Source of the DNA: Rhyzopertha dominica
Taxonomy: Eukaryota; Arthropoda; Insecta; Coleoptera; Bostrichidae
Assembly (NCBI GenBank): GCA_025024175.1
Contig: QCXZ01000137.1
Span: 76,756,680 to 76,820,679 of the forward strand
DNA: 64,000 bases
Direction of reading: 5' to 3'
The notes below the pieces were generated by a model. It did not search any database. It saw only the letters and a list, made by a program, of their open reading frames with translations, and was not told the origin of the DNA. Made by a program: the position numbers and the translations under genes. This document shows, in pieces, positions 34,081-44,513 of the stretch (position 1 is the stretch's first letter; each line of letters opens with the position of its first letter).

Positions 34081-35742
34081 TAGTGCCAATTAGCTTGTTC
34101 AAAATTCACCCACCCGCCATGGAGCTACCGAATCACTTGTTCAGCATCCCTATTGGAATTATCCGTAGTCTCACCTATGTAAGTTTTTCCGCAACAATCC
34201 TGTGATTCAGAGCGGTTCATTCACTATACAATTATTCTCAATGGAAGAAGCTATTTGTGCTATGGAAGCCCGCAAAGCCGCTGGTTTGGACGTATTTACC
34301 CACAATTCTGGAAAAACTTAGGCCCGAGTGCTTTAAAATGGTTGTTATTATTTAATAATAATATTATTGTAATATTTAGGATACTCTTCCAAGTCTGTTT
34401 CAGAAAACAAGGGTGATTGCTGTCTTAAAGCCTTGGATTCCTCCAAATGAAGCAGAATGTTACCGACCCATTGCCTTCCTGAGTGTCTTGGCTCCAACAA
34501 CATATGCTGAAGCTGGTTTCCAGAAATGATTAAAAACTGGAATACTGTTCATAGATTTATTGGCGGCCTATGATACTGTGTGGAAAGACGGATTGATCCT
34601 CAATCTATTTAATACTCTCAAATGAGGAAAAACTGTGAAACTTATGGAACGTATGCTATCCGAACGTCAACTCAGACCGTTTCTGGGAGAGAAAAACAGC
34701 AAATTCAGGATTCTTCTACAGGAATCGGCTCTGTCGCCTATTCTTCGCAACCTTTACATAATTGACCTGCAAAGTGAAGATTTTTGTGTACTTGAACAAA
34801 ACCTTTCGGTAGATATCGAGATTCTGAATTGCTATTTCAAATCTTGGCGCTTGTGCTATAATCTATTGAAGACAGAAGTAACTTGTTTTCTTCTCGACAA
34901 TCATCAGAAGACGAAACAATTCCAAATTATGTNAAATAACATCATTCTTAAACATAACTTCTCGCCAAAATACCTTGGATTGACTCTAACGTACAAAATA
35001 CATCTAGAAAACATCAGTAAAAGATTACACACACGAAAGTACATCCTGTATAATCCACAAGTTGGGGTGCAAACGCAAATGTGTTTTGTACTTCTGCAAC
35101 TGCCTTGCTTTATAGCACCTCTGAGTACTGCTGTCCTCTGCAATGTGACTAATCCATGAAACAGTTATAAATCAGCTCTATTACTTTGGCATCCGATTCT
35201 TTCAAACATTGCTTCTTCGGAGATTCGCAGGCAGTTTATTACACATAAAGCTTGGCAAAAATATCAAGCAGCTCCTAATGACTTTCTGAATTCCCTATAT
35301 CTGCAAGAACTACCTACAACACGGCTAACTTACAAAAACCTCTGTAAACAGATGATTTCCTTCCTGCTCCTTACACCATTGAATATGGATGGTGTTCTGT
35401 TTGGCAATTAAGAAACATGATATATTCAATCAACAGCTTATAGATGATTCTACAGAAAAGGTAGCAGGAACTGATCTCCCGAGAAAGTCTTGGGTCACTC
35501 TAAATCGTCTTCGTACTAGTCATGGGAAATGCAACTTTTTTCTTAATAAATGGGACCTTTCTTGTGAATGTGGAGATTCCCTCCAAACAATTGAACATAT
35601 GATACAAATGCCCCCGTACAACATGGCTTGGTGGTATTGCGTCTATTCATCGTGTTGATGGAGGTGTTGAAGATTGTCTTAAAACAATCGAGATCTGATT
35701 GGAGTTTTTCTACGGTTTTTCTTCAATACTCTATCCAAAATA
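34081..35742 (+). pseudogene. jockey/CR1-like LINE: reverse transcriptase and C-terminal Cys/His domain
   Basis: Pieces in order: MEEAICAMEARKAAGLD (34250), TRVIAVLKPWIPPNEAECYR followed by PIAFLSV (34410), ILFIDLLAAYDTVWKDGL (motif A, near 34550; L-x-D-L-x-A-A-Y-D-T). Then one 174-codon frame (34635-35159): MERMLSERQLRPFLG, LQESALSPILRNLYIID (motif B region), LNCYFKSWRLCYNLLKTEV and HNFSPKYLGLTL. The catalytic motif C (YADD) is missing between LYIIDL and the later part. The end piece at 35455-35640 has ELPRKSWVTLNRLRTSHGKC-like sequence and CECGDSLQTIEHM, the usual C-terminal CCHC-like ending of such LINEs. Frame breaks are numerous. A mariner has inserted at its 3' border. Confidence 0.8.
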
Positions 35743-37006
35743 CAAGGCATGTTTTTTTAAGTAAGTACCGTTTTGGAATTAAAAAAAGACGTGCAAAGAT
35801 ATCGCAATAATTTTATCTTACATGAAAGCCTGTACCTTAATCTNCTTTTCTACATAATTTCCGTGAATATTGAGGCACTTGTCATAACGTGGCACCAGTT
35901 TTTGAATACCCTCCTCATAAAATTCTGCCGCCTGACTCGTTAACCACTGTATCACAAATGTTTCGACTTCGTTATCGTCTTGAAGACGCTGACCACCCAG
36001 GTGTTTCTTCAAGTGCAGGAACAAATGGTAGTCGCTGGGCGCCAGATCAGGGCTGTATGGAGGATGATCTAAAGTTTCCCATTTAAAAGATTTGATGAGA
36101 TTTTTGGTCCGATTAGCCACATGTGGACGGGCATTGTCATGCGGCAAAACGATACCCTTACTCAACTTGCCACGTCTTTTGTTCTGGATTGCACGACGCA
36201 GATTGTTCAATGTCTTACAATAAGACGCTGCATTGATTTTCTCATTACGAGGCAGAAACTCCACTAGCAATACTCCTTTTCCGTCCCAAAAAACTGTGCA
36301 CGTGATTTTCCGGGCAGAAATTGTTTGCTTAAACTTCACTTTTTTGGGTGATGATGAATGTCGCCATTCCATGGATTGTTGTTTCGATTCTAGTGTGACG
36401 TAGGCCACCCATGTTTCGTCACCAGTAACAATTTGGTCTAAAAAATCTTCACCTTCATTGTCATTTTCGGAACCCAACGTGAACACAATTTCCAGTAATT
36501 CAAGTTCTCGGTCACAATGCGATACAAAACACTACGAGAATATTGAGGAAAGCAGTCGCACAATGATGAAATTGTAAAGCGTCTGTTTTCTCTCACCTTT
36601 TCGTTCACTTTCTGCACCAAATCTTCATTAACGACCGAAGGACGCCCACTCCGTTCATCATGCACATTTGTGCGGCCATCTTTAAATGCTCTCACCCATT
36701 TCCTTACCATTCCATCACTCATAATGTTTTGTCCGTAAACTTCACAGATCTCACGATGAATATCGATCGGTTTTACGCCTTTAGCACTAAGAAATCGTAT
36801 AACAGCCCGTACTTCACAATCGGCGGGACTCAAGATTGTCGGAGGCATCTTAAACACTCAGTAAACAACGTATACAATGAAGAATCAAACTGTAATGGCG
36901 TCAGTGCGTAGACAAGAGATGTAGGTAACCAGCGCGCATGCGCGGAACGCCGACCGTAGCCCTGCGGCGGCGGAATCGCAAAACGCTACTTAAAAAACAT
37001 GCCTCG
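35743..37006. mobile_element. Mariner element, full length (1264 bp)
   Basis: The left end CAAGGCATGTTTTTTTAAGT and right-end complement CGAGGCATGTTTTTTAAGT form TIRs of about 25-30 bp. TA duplications are at 35741-35742 and 37007-37008. The length is typical of mariners. It carries an almost complete minus-strand transposase. It sits at the 3' end of the LINE at 34081-35742. Confidence 0.93.
35818..36857 (-). pseudogene. Mariner DD34D transposase, nearly complete, one frameshift/deletion
   Basis: The N-terminal frame (36857-36438) holds the bipartite HTH: CEVRAVIRFLSAKGVKPIDI, MSDGMVRKWVRAFKDGRTNV and DERSGRPSVV. The C-terminal frame (36486-35818) holds the catalytic domain: IVTGDETWVAYVTLESKQQS (first Asp), VLPHDNARPHVANRT (second Asp), then YSPDLAPSDYHLFLHLKKHL with the third Asp 34 residues after the second, the DD34D signature. 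The WVPHxL-type linker is changed to WVPKM and roughly 20-25 residues before GEDFLDQ are missing or out of frame near 36480. One N lies near the stop. The family cuts at TIRs and inserts at TA. With one junction defect this is the best-preserved transposase in the window. Confidence 0.93.
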
Positions 37007-37008
37007 TA

Positions 37009-39110
37009 GATACATGTCTACATGTGTGTATCTATTCCAGATAGAGCGCAAATACAAGATCTCTTATCGTTGCATGAAAAGATATTTTATTTCAACGCTT
37101 TTATAAAAGTCGACCGTACTTGCATGAAATTAACAGTATTGTGTAATGTACCTATTAATGATTTTCATAAGAACATAACAGTCTGTAGAAAAAGATAGTT
37201 CAGTACAAGAGTCACCCTATACTTTTAAAAGCGATGCAATAAATTTCACTTTTGATATCGTCTGTTATTAAAAAATATTGTTCTGCTCAGTTTAAAGCTT
37301 CATACCGTAACCTTCCGTAATTAAATTTCGGTGTGTAATAAATTGTGAAAAGTGATGTCACGGGGAATTTCAGGTCCATTCGGTTCCACTGTACAATAAA
37401 TTCGCGGTGTTCGTGATTTACACCGCATATTTATTAGCGGCGACAGTCTCGTTTATTGCAAATTGTTCGCAAAATTTAAATGCGAAATGCTACTGTACGG
37501 TAACATGGAATGACAACAAATTTAGAAAAATGTATGTTTGGCTAACTGCATTTCTGCTGGACAATTTGTCTGAACGCACTTCAGTCTGCGTCAAAAAATT
37601 TTATTTGTTATTTTTTAGGGTATATTTAGGTATATAGCCTAAGAAAGAGGTGTGCCCTTTTCGATTTTCGTTTTTATTTTCCTATGTCCGCATTTTGTCA
37701 AAACTTTTATTGGCGACAACCTTTTCTCGTAAAGAGGAGCGGAAACATTTTGTGTTGTATATCGGTTGGAGTGGCTTTTATTACAAAAATAGCTTTATCA
37801 TAAAGTGTTTTCCACTAAGTTATCTATAAGCTGGTATTTTTTATATAATTATGCGGACCAGTAGGAAAATTAAAAAAAGACTCTTTCTTGGGCCAATACT
37901 TTTGTAATAATAATTACATGTCAGTTCAAAAGTTTTGCGTATCCATTTCAGCCTGCTTCCCGGAATAAGAGCACTGGATCTAGAGGTACAGTTAATTCCC
38001 ACTATCAGAGGATGAACTTGCTTCCGCAACATCAATTATTTGCACGTCAGTGACTGAGCACATTCCAGCTGTCACTCTTGGCGGTAAGGGCAGCACGTGT
38101 GCAGTCCTGTGTTCGCCAATCAATGTCAGTTTCGCACCTCTAGATGTAACTATGTGCTTAAACGCATTCGCAATCCTGTAAATGCCTCGATTCATGCTGC
38201 ATGCTGATTATTTTCATGACCGAGAAACTTAGCGAACAAATTTTAGTTCTCTGTGCTGACTTACTGTCGGATAAGGAATAAGAACACTCAGTAGTACATG
38301 CTTATTGTGATGAAGCAGTAATGCCGTACTTCTAGTTCTTCGCGTTCTGCCTTTCTGGGTATATCATCATGTAATAGTTCACTTCAGTGCTTAGACTCAT
38401 GTTCGTTCTAGTATTCTACTTTCATTCGAGAAAATGTGGAATGGAGAACCAACAATTGTTTGGAATTTTGTTGAGATCTCAAACCCAAGTAACTGGAATC
38501 GTACTATAAAGTAGGTAGATTAATGTTATGTAGGTATGCCCCATGATCCTCATTGGACTTGAAATAAGGCTAACTATTAAGTAGTGCTGGATGGTTGTGC
38601 CTTGAGGTAAAGATGCTGACCCATCAGTAGCTCTAAAACAGTTTGCTTTTAATTGTAAAAAAATATTTTTATTTGGATTTCCAATATTTTGCTTATTTAT
38701 TACTTTTTAGGACGCCAATAATATAAAAGCATCCTTTAAGAAAATACTGTTCTATTTTCTTCTACATCAGGTTTCATAACGGAAAATAAATAGCACGGCA
38801 ACAAACTAGAGTTTTGTTGAATAGAACAATATGAATCATTCGTTCTGCTGACAACGAAAACAAGTGTCACAATGAAAGAACATTTAAATTTCTTCCAAAC
38901 TTAACGGCGTTTTTCCAGTATTCATAAAAATGTGCGGATACTCTAATTCAACCTCTAAACATTATTTATAGCACATTTCACTGCCGAGCTTTGCATAAAA
39001 TATGGAAACTTACTGAAATAAACTATTATCGAAAAACAGCATGGTTTTTGCATTATTGTTCATTGGAACCAAATGTATTATGTTTTTTCTGATTTTGTAC
39101 TGGAATAGGT
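37009..39110. other. No supported gene
   Basis: AT-rich. A 67-codon minus ORF (38195-37992) reads GIYRIANAFKHIVTSRGA, then RVTAGMCSVTDVQIIDVAEA ending in a Ser-rich tail. It has protein-like composition but I do not recognise it. Others have no motif. Confidence 0.3.
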
Positions 39111-39114
39111 TGAC

Positions 39115-39265
39115 ACTAGATCACAGGTTGACGCTGTTTACACCGACTTTAGCAAGGCCTTTGGCAAAATCAAGCATTAATTGATTGCTGAGGGGATGTG
39201 CAGTGCAATTTTGAGTTGGTTCAAGACACAGATATCTGACAGGAAAGCTCTATTTTCTGAAGACT
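39115..39265 (+). pseudogene. LINE reverse transcriptase fragment (motif A)
   Basis: QVDAVYTDFSKAFGKIKH, a stop, then ILSWFKTQISDRKALF matches the motif A segment (YxDFSKAFDKVxH) and the following LLxWFxSYLxxRxQ of LINE RTs. About 50 codons; nothing of the rest is adjacent. It is cut short by a transposase fragment. Confidence 0.75.
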
Positions 39266-39830
39266 ACATGGCTCGTGTAAACTTTTGTAATACTATTATC
39301 AAACCCCACAACGATGACAGAAATTTCAAGGTTTATTTAAAGTTCATTACGAACACAGTTGGAGTGACGAGAATCTTCATTTAAATGTAGAACGTGGTTT
39401 CCAAAACAGGTTTTCTGTTAACGTGTGGGCTGGCATTGTAGAAAACTATCTAATTGGATCATATTTTTCCCTCCTAGTTTGAATGGTGAGATTTATTTAG
39501 GTTTTCTAAGGAACGATTTGCCTGTTGCATTGGAAGAAATACTTCTTCAAATAGGAAATTACATGTGTTTGCTTCAAGATGTAGCGCCAACCCATTTTAG
39601 TGTTGATGTGAGAGAACATTTTAATGAAGCTTTTCCTGACAGATGGATTGGACATGGCGGTTATGTACAGTGCCCTGCAGGGTTGCCTGATTTAAATCCT
39701 ATCTAGCTATCCTATTCTAGCTATCTAAAATTTCGTGTATAAAACCTTGCTTCATAATGTTGAGGAACTACGACTAAGAATTGTTGAAAATTGTGAAGCA
39801 ATTAAACAGAACAACTTACATAAAAACAGA
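39266..39830 (+). pseudogene. Mariner-like transposase fragment (DDE domain)
   Basis: With frame breaks: WSDENLHLNVERGFQNRFSV, VNVWAGIVENYLIGSYF, then from 39425 LNGEIYLGFLRNDLPVALEE, LLQDVAPTHFSVDVREHFNE (second catalytic region; Asp retained in QDVA, family HDGAPAHF), AFPDRWIGHGG and LPDLNPI (third Asp region, family RSPDLNP). A tail with VEELRLRIVENCEAI follows. The HTH region and TIRs are not seen. It belongs to a common insect mariner-like group that differs from family A in this window. Confidence 0.8.
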
Positions 39831-40225
39831 AACTATAAAGACTTTAAGGACCATGGAACGCTTATATTTCTATTATGTATTTATTCACATATCATTCGCT
39901 TACATTACTTGTAATCCTTAATACGCAGTGAATATAAAAAGAATAATGCTCAAAATAAATTTCCGAGGTTTCTTTTTTTGGAAAGTTTACAGCCGTTACT
40001 GAAGAACGATATTCGATGTAAAGTTTAGAGGATAGACGGACTATGTCAGATTTCTGTATGTTGCATAATAATATTCCGTATCGCAGAAACAATAGAGGGC
40101 AACATGTATTTTTTTATTCTTTGGGTATAAGCATATAAACTAGCCATATGTTTAATTGAGGATTCTATTTTGGTACTATGGACTGTCTGTAACATAAAAA
40201 GCAACGAATAAATATTATAAATAAA
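39831..40225. other. AT-rich, nothing recognised
   Basis: Short ORFs at 40092-39892 and 40237-40046 (minus) lack motifs. Confidence 0.3.
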
Positions 40226-40227
40226 TA

Positions 40228-41745
40228 CACTGCTCAAAATGGTCTAAGGAACTTACAGTTTTTCTGGGTTTTCATTAAATTTGAAACTATTCTAATGTTA
40301 ACAATACTTGCAACTGCAACTTGTAATAACAGCCAAAATATAGTATAAAAAATAGACAAGAATTAGAAATTTCATTGGTAATTAAATACAAATTAACTAA
40401 AATTTTGCGAAAGATACATTTTATAATAATGAATTACAACACACGAACACAACAAAATTCAAAAATACAGATTTTTCTTCAATTCTTAGTGAGCCGAGTT
40501 CCTACGCTGTGTTACCACCTCGAGCATTAATAATGGCCTGACATCTCCTAGGTATGCTCAAAATGCATCGATCTTGCGGAATAAAATTCCATTGCTACCC
40601 CAAGAGATTCTCAAAATCAGGACGGTTATGAATATTCGGCATAAATGGTGTTAACCTTCTTGGAAGCACAATAGGATTCATGGCGATTGAGGAGGCCATG
40701 GAATAACACGAATCTGTTCATCAGCCAACCAGTTGGTTACTCTCTGATCAATATGTGGTCGTGCATTGTCATGCATATACAGTAAATCTGGCCCGGCAGC
40801 CAATTCAGCGAATGGTTGAACAACAGGTTCTAGAACTTGCTCAATGTATCGATCCTGAGTCATTGTTCTGTCGACGCAAACGAGGTCTGTTTTATGGTGG
40901 AGCATCATACCGCCCTAAACCATGACAGATCCTCCTCTGTACATATGGGCCTCCTGAAAGTTCCTGATCCTCTCTAATTCACCCTTTCCACGCCCTTACT
41001 CTTCTGCTATCTGGCAGAAACCTAAACTTAGACTCATCCGTGAAGAGAACATTCAATCTAATTCATATGTTCTTGGGCCCACTGTAAACGACGGTTGCGA
41101 TTGCCCCTGCTTAATGCAGGAACTGTAATTGAACGACAACTGTGTAGACCTGCTTCACGTAGACGGTTTCTGACAGTTTGGTCTAATTTCTGGAGATAAG
41201 AAACAATCTCCCTTGCCGTAGTTTCTGGATGACGCCTGGCCTCAATAATAATGTTCCGGTCCTGGACTGGTGTTGTAACGCGTCTAGGACATATGTGCCT
41301 TTCGGCCACATCGCCTTTTTCTTGGTACCTTCACCAAAGTCTACAGATTACGCTCTTTGAAGTGGCAAATCCAGTCGCAGTTTGAGTTTGAGCACAACCA
41401 CCCTCTAACATTCTAGCAGCACCTAACATTTCATCCCCAGTTAAATGTCGACGCTCCAAATTCCAGTTTTACCAATGAACACGTTATTATTGCACTGAAT
41501 ACACCTTATCACATGTGTCAAACTTCAATTTAAAACAAATGAAAGCAAAACAAGCCTGGAGCAGGACCTACGATTTGACGACGAGGCATAAATACTGAAG
41601 TTAAAGTCCGAAATTGGTGGATTTTGATTTATAATGATCCAGCTGATCAAAAACTTATTTGAGAAATCATTTGGCCTCACCGGGCATGAAATTTCCAGAT
41701 GAAAAGATAATAAAGTGTACGTTCCTTAGAACATTTTGAGCAGTG
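40228..41745. mobile_element. Tc1-like element (1518 bp) with ~29-bp TIRs
   Basis: Left CACTGCTCAAAATGGTCTAA followed by GGAACTTAC; the right end is the complement with minor differences (AATGTTCTAAGGAACGTAC). TA duplications are at 40226-40227 and 41746-41747. It contains a minus-strand transposase relic. A further copy of the right TIR lies at about 42041-42072. Confidence 0.92.
40500..41455 (-). pseudogene. Tc1-like transposase relic
   Basis: Start region (41455-41310): RHLTGDEMLGAARMLEGGCA and TATGFATSKSVICRLW, the first HTH. An open frame follows (41309-41058): RRVTTPVQDRNIIIEARRHP, TVRNRLREAGLHSCRS and RNRRLQWAQEHMN, the second HTH and linker. A later frame (40908-40678) gives LYMHDNARPHIDQRVTNWLA (second catalytic Asp) and RVIPWPPQSP. 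The SPDLNPIEHxWD block with the third acid is deleted here, and the protein resumes near 40590 with IPQDRCILSIPRRCQAIINA, the usual C-terminus. The first catalytic Asp segment (SDESRF-like) is damaged. Inactive, but the TIRs are intact. Confidence 0.88.
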
Positions 41746-41747
41746 TA

Positions 41748-43990
41748 TTTTAAGCCTTCCTTTATTTGAGCATTTCTCATGCTGTAGATGCGTTTTATTG
41801 AACATGAGCACCATCCTGTTTTACTGTAATTGTCAATTTGCCTAAATACATATTTCCTACGTTTTTTTTTACACTTTTGAACCCTTTTACTACATTTAAT
41901 ACTCTTTTAACGACCGCTTTTATTTTATCCTAGGTTTCACATTAAGTTTACCATTTTAAGGTAAATTTCGTCTGTTGCCAAGTTCATTAACTCTCAAAAT
42001 TTTCTCTTAAAGTTAAAATCTTAGAATTAGAAATCATAATAAAATGTATGTTCCTTAGACTATTTTGTGTATATAATTTGTGGTTTCACATTTCCATAAA
42101 ACCCTGATTGTATATGCAATAAGATGTTAAGGTGGTTCAGTAGATGAAGATTTTCTTGATATTGAAATATGATCACTGCCATTATTCATGACCAACAGTA
42201 TCGAAGGCGAAGAACGAAGAACGCTCGACCGTTACAGACAATTAAAAATATCCCTAATTGTTAAAATTCCACGATTGACGACGGTGACTTCGCATCAGGT
42301 CTTGCGATATCAGCTTCACGCACGAAAACTGGTTCTGAGGCAACCGCAGGCGGCCTTCGTATATGCATACACTCCCTGTACGTCTGATACGGTTTCATTT
42401 ACATTTGCCAACAATTCGTTTTTGTCTCCAGATGCGATTAAACTTAAGGCCATTGCCCAGAGACACTGCACCGATAATTCAACCTCAGTCTCTTTTCTTT
42501 TCCTTAACCGCCGCGACTATTACCACGTTCCATTCGCATGCCTTGCCAGACGCCCGAGCTGATCTATCAGCCTCTAAATTTAAAGCAATCCGGCAAAAAA
42601 GTTCATCTGCGCTCCCGGGTCGCACACTGCGAATCTCGAACTGAAACCGCAATATAGCAATTTTTCACATTGTCAAGGAACGCAAAAACTTGCGGACGAG
42701 GCGTAAGTTGGGGATAAACCGGCTAATACCCGGGTAAGTAGGTTGAGTGGAGTGCTTAGTTTTAAGCGAGAGGAGCGATGTGCTCAGATATTTATTCGTT
42801 CTACTGTGAGGTAACGTAATGGACAAGAAACGATAGTATTAGAAAAAAAGTATCAGTCGCATATCTTCTCATTCTTTACAATCCTAAGAATGCTCACCTC
42901 GCCCTGTGCTAGCCTATAGTGGAGGTAAAAACGGAAATCTTTTGCACTTGGTTTGTCTTTTCCATAGTAGCTCCTAAACTGCGCGTTTTTGGAGAAGATA
43001 CTTTCCTTTTTTAATGCACATAACATTTTCAAAATAATATCATTATTGTAAGTCAAATAGTTACTGAAACATAGGTCTCCAAAGATGCAACACTTTTTTC
43101 AAAAAGTGCAACTGATATGTCCCACATTAGACGTCCTCAAAAAGCAACCTATAGGTAAATCGTCAAGCTTAGAAATCAGGTAGGCGCAGGTAGTTCTAGT
43201 GGTCTCCTAAGGATTGACAAAAAAAAACGATAAATGAAGAGAACATGCCTTTTTTGGCAGAAAGTGAGAAACATCGTTCACCAACAAACGGTTTGTAATC
43301 AAATCTTGAACTCTAAAATGATTCCCATTTGCTTGATACGGACAGAATTTCCAAAGGAATGAGAACAGATTGGTTGGAAACAACAGAAAATCAGACATTC
43401 GGAAAAGTTGATAGGTGCAACCGTAAAGACAAAGTCGTACCCTGGCAAGTTCAATAGCGCTATAAAAATGAGACGAACGAAAATTTAAATTAACACTCTG
43501 ACAAAATTTCAGAGAGTTAGCATCGCGGAAGGTTCTGACACAGAGCTGAAAAATAACTTCAACTACGAACTAGCTCGCTACCCTATATGGCTGTACCCAA
43601 ATCAGCGTTGTACTGATAATTGTTGTTGATGATGGCTACTTGCTCTATGAGTATACTTCTTTATTGAAATAAAACGTATGATTAAATAAAATTTAACCTG
43701 GCTGTGACAACAATGTTGACAACAAATAGTGTTACAGTTTATTTACTTATGCCCTAAAGACAGACATCATTCAATCCAATAAATTGTGAAACTTTCAGAA
43801 GTCATACTGTTGGAGTATACGCCGAGAACATAACCCAACCTCCGAAACTAAAGAAACTAAGATTATAACTAGTAATAGAAGTATTTTAATGGAAAACAAA
43901 AGACGCTCTGACCGCTCCATATAAGTCATGAGTGCATTAAACAAACAAATGTGTGTTACATTTGATACACTACTATGTTTTTTTTTGGAA
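41748..43990. other. Mostly unassigned; relic TIR at 42041-42072 and a GC-richer unique block
   Basis: GTATGTTCCTTAGACTATTT followed by TGTGTATA at about 42041-42072 resembles the right TIR of the Tc1-like element. About 42190-42740 is GC-richer with overlapping ORFs of 124 and 93 codons that have no motif. The remainder is AT-rich. Confidence 0.4.
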
Positions 43991-44417
43991 CTACAAAAGA
44001 AATTTGTGAGGGAATCCAGTTCTCACTTTTTGATTTTCAGAAGCAATACCTCTAGAATTTCTTGATTTCTTGTATGCAATACTCTAGATGCTTAGAAATT
44101 TGAATTTCTCAAAATGGATTGCTGCTCTTCAACCTCATATTTTTGCTAGCACAAAGATTATATCAACTAAATTTAAGTTATTGGTGGAGCAATTTTGGCT
44201 AACAAAAACATATGAGGTTTGTGACTACTTGTTTAACAAGAAAAGCTAATACGGTTTTATGGTTTACCTTTTAAAAATAATAAACAAGGTTGAGGAGGAG
44301 CAATCCATACACAGAAAATCAAATTCCTACGTACCTAGGGCACTATTTATAAAAATTCAAGAAATTCTACGAATTGCTTCTGGGAATCAAAAACCAGGAA
44401 AGTTCCTTTTCTTGTAG
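43991..44417. mobile_element. MITE-like stem-loop element (~427 bp) with ~120-bp inverted repeats
   Basis: The left arm (about 43991-44130) contains TTTTTGATTTTCAGAAGCAA, TAGAATTTCTTGA, TAGAAATTTGA and GGATTGCTGCTCTTCAACCT. The right arm (about 44288-44417) is the complement with modest divergence (TTTTTGATTCCCAGAAGCAA, GGATTGCTCCTCCTCAACCT). The loop carries no ORF. The outer ends share CTACAA(A/G)A. Family not recognised; target duplication not clear. Confidence 0.75.
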
Positions 44418-44432
44418 CTGCAACAAATATTA

Positions 44433-44499
44433 TAAGTAAGAAATTATCTATCTGCAGTTGGTTGAGCTGTGGACAGCACAGCATAGACATGCATTTTAA
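44433..44499 (+). mobile_element. Short retrozyme-like insertion related to 61692-62378
   Basis: From 44446, TATCTATCTGCAGTTGGTTG followed by AG, then GGACAGCACAGCATAGACAT and GCATTTTAA, matches the hammerhead 3' strand and adjoining unit at 61975-62028. The copy ends at the same GCATTTTAA as the larger insertion. It starts with TAAGTAAGAAATTA, close to the inverted 5' start of the large copy. Flanks TGCAACAAATATTA (44419-44432) and TACAACAAATAATA (44500-44513) agree at 12 of 14 positions, consistent with an aged 14-bp target duplication. Confidence 0.65.
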
Positions 44500-44513
44500 T
44501 ACAACAAATAATA

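Noticed and set aside
42188..42644. Overlapping 124- and 93-codon ORFs
   Set aside because: Two frames open together in the same GC-richer block with no motif; typical of chance.
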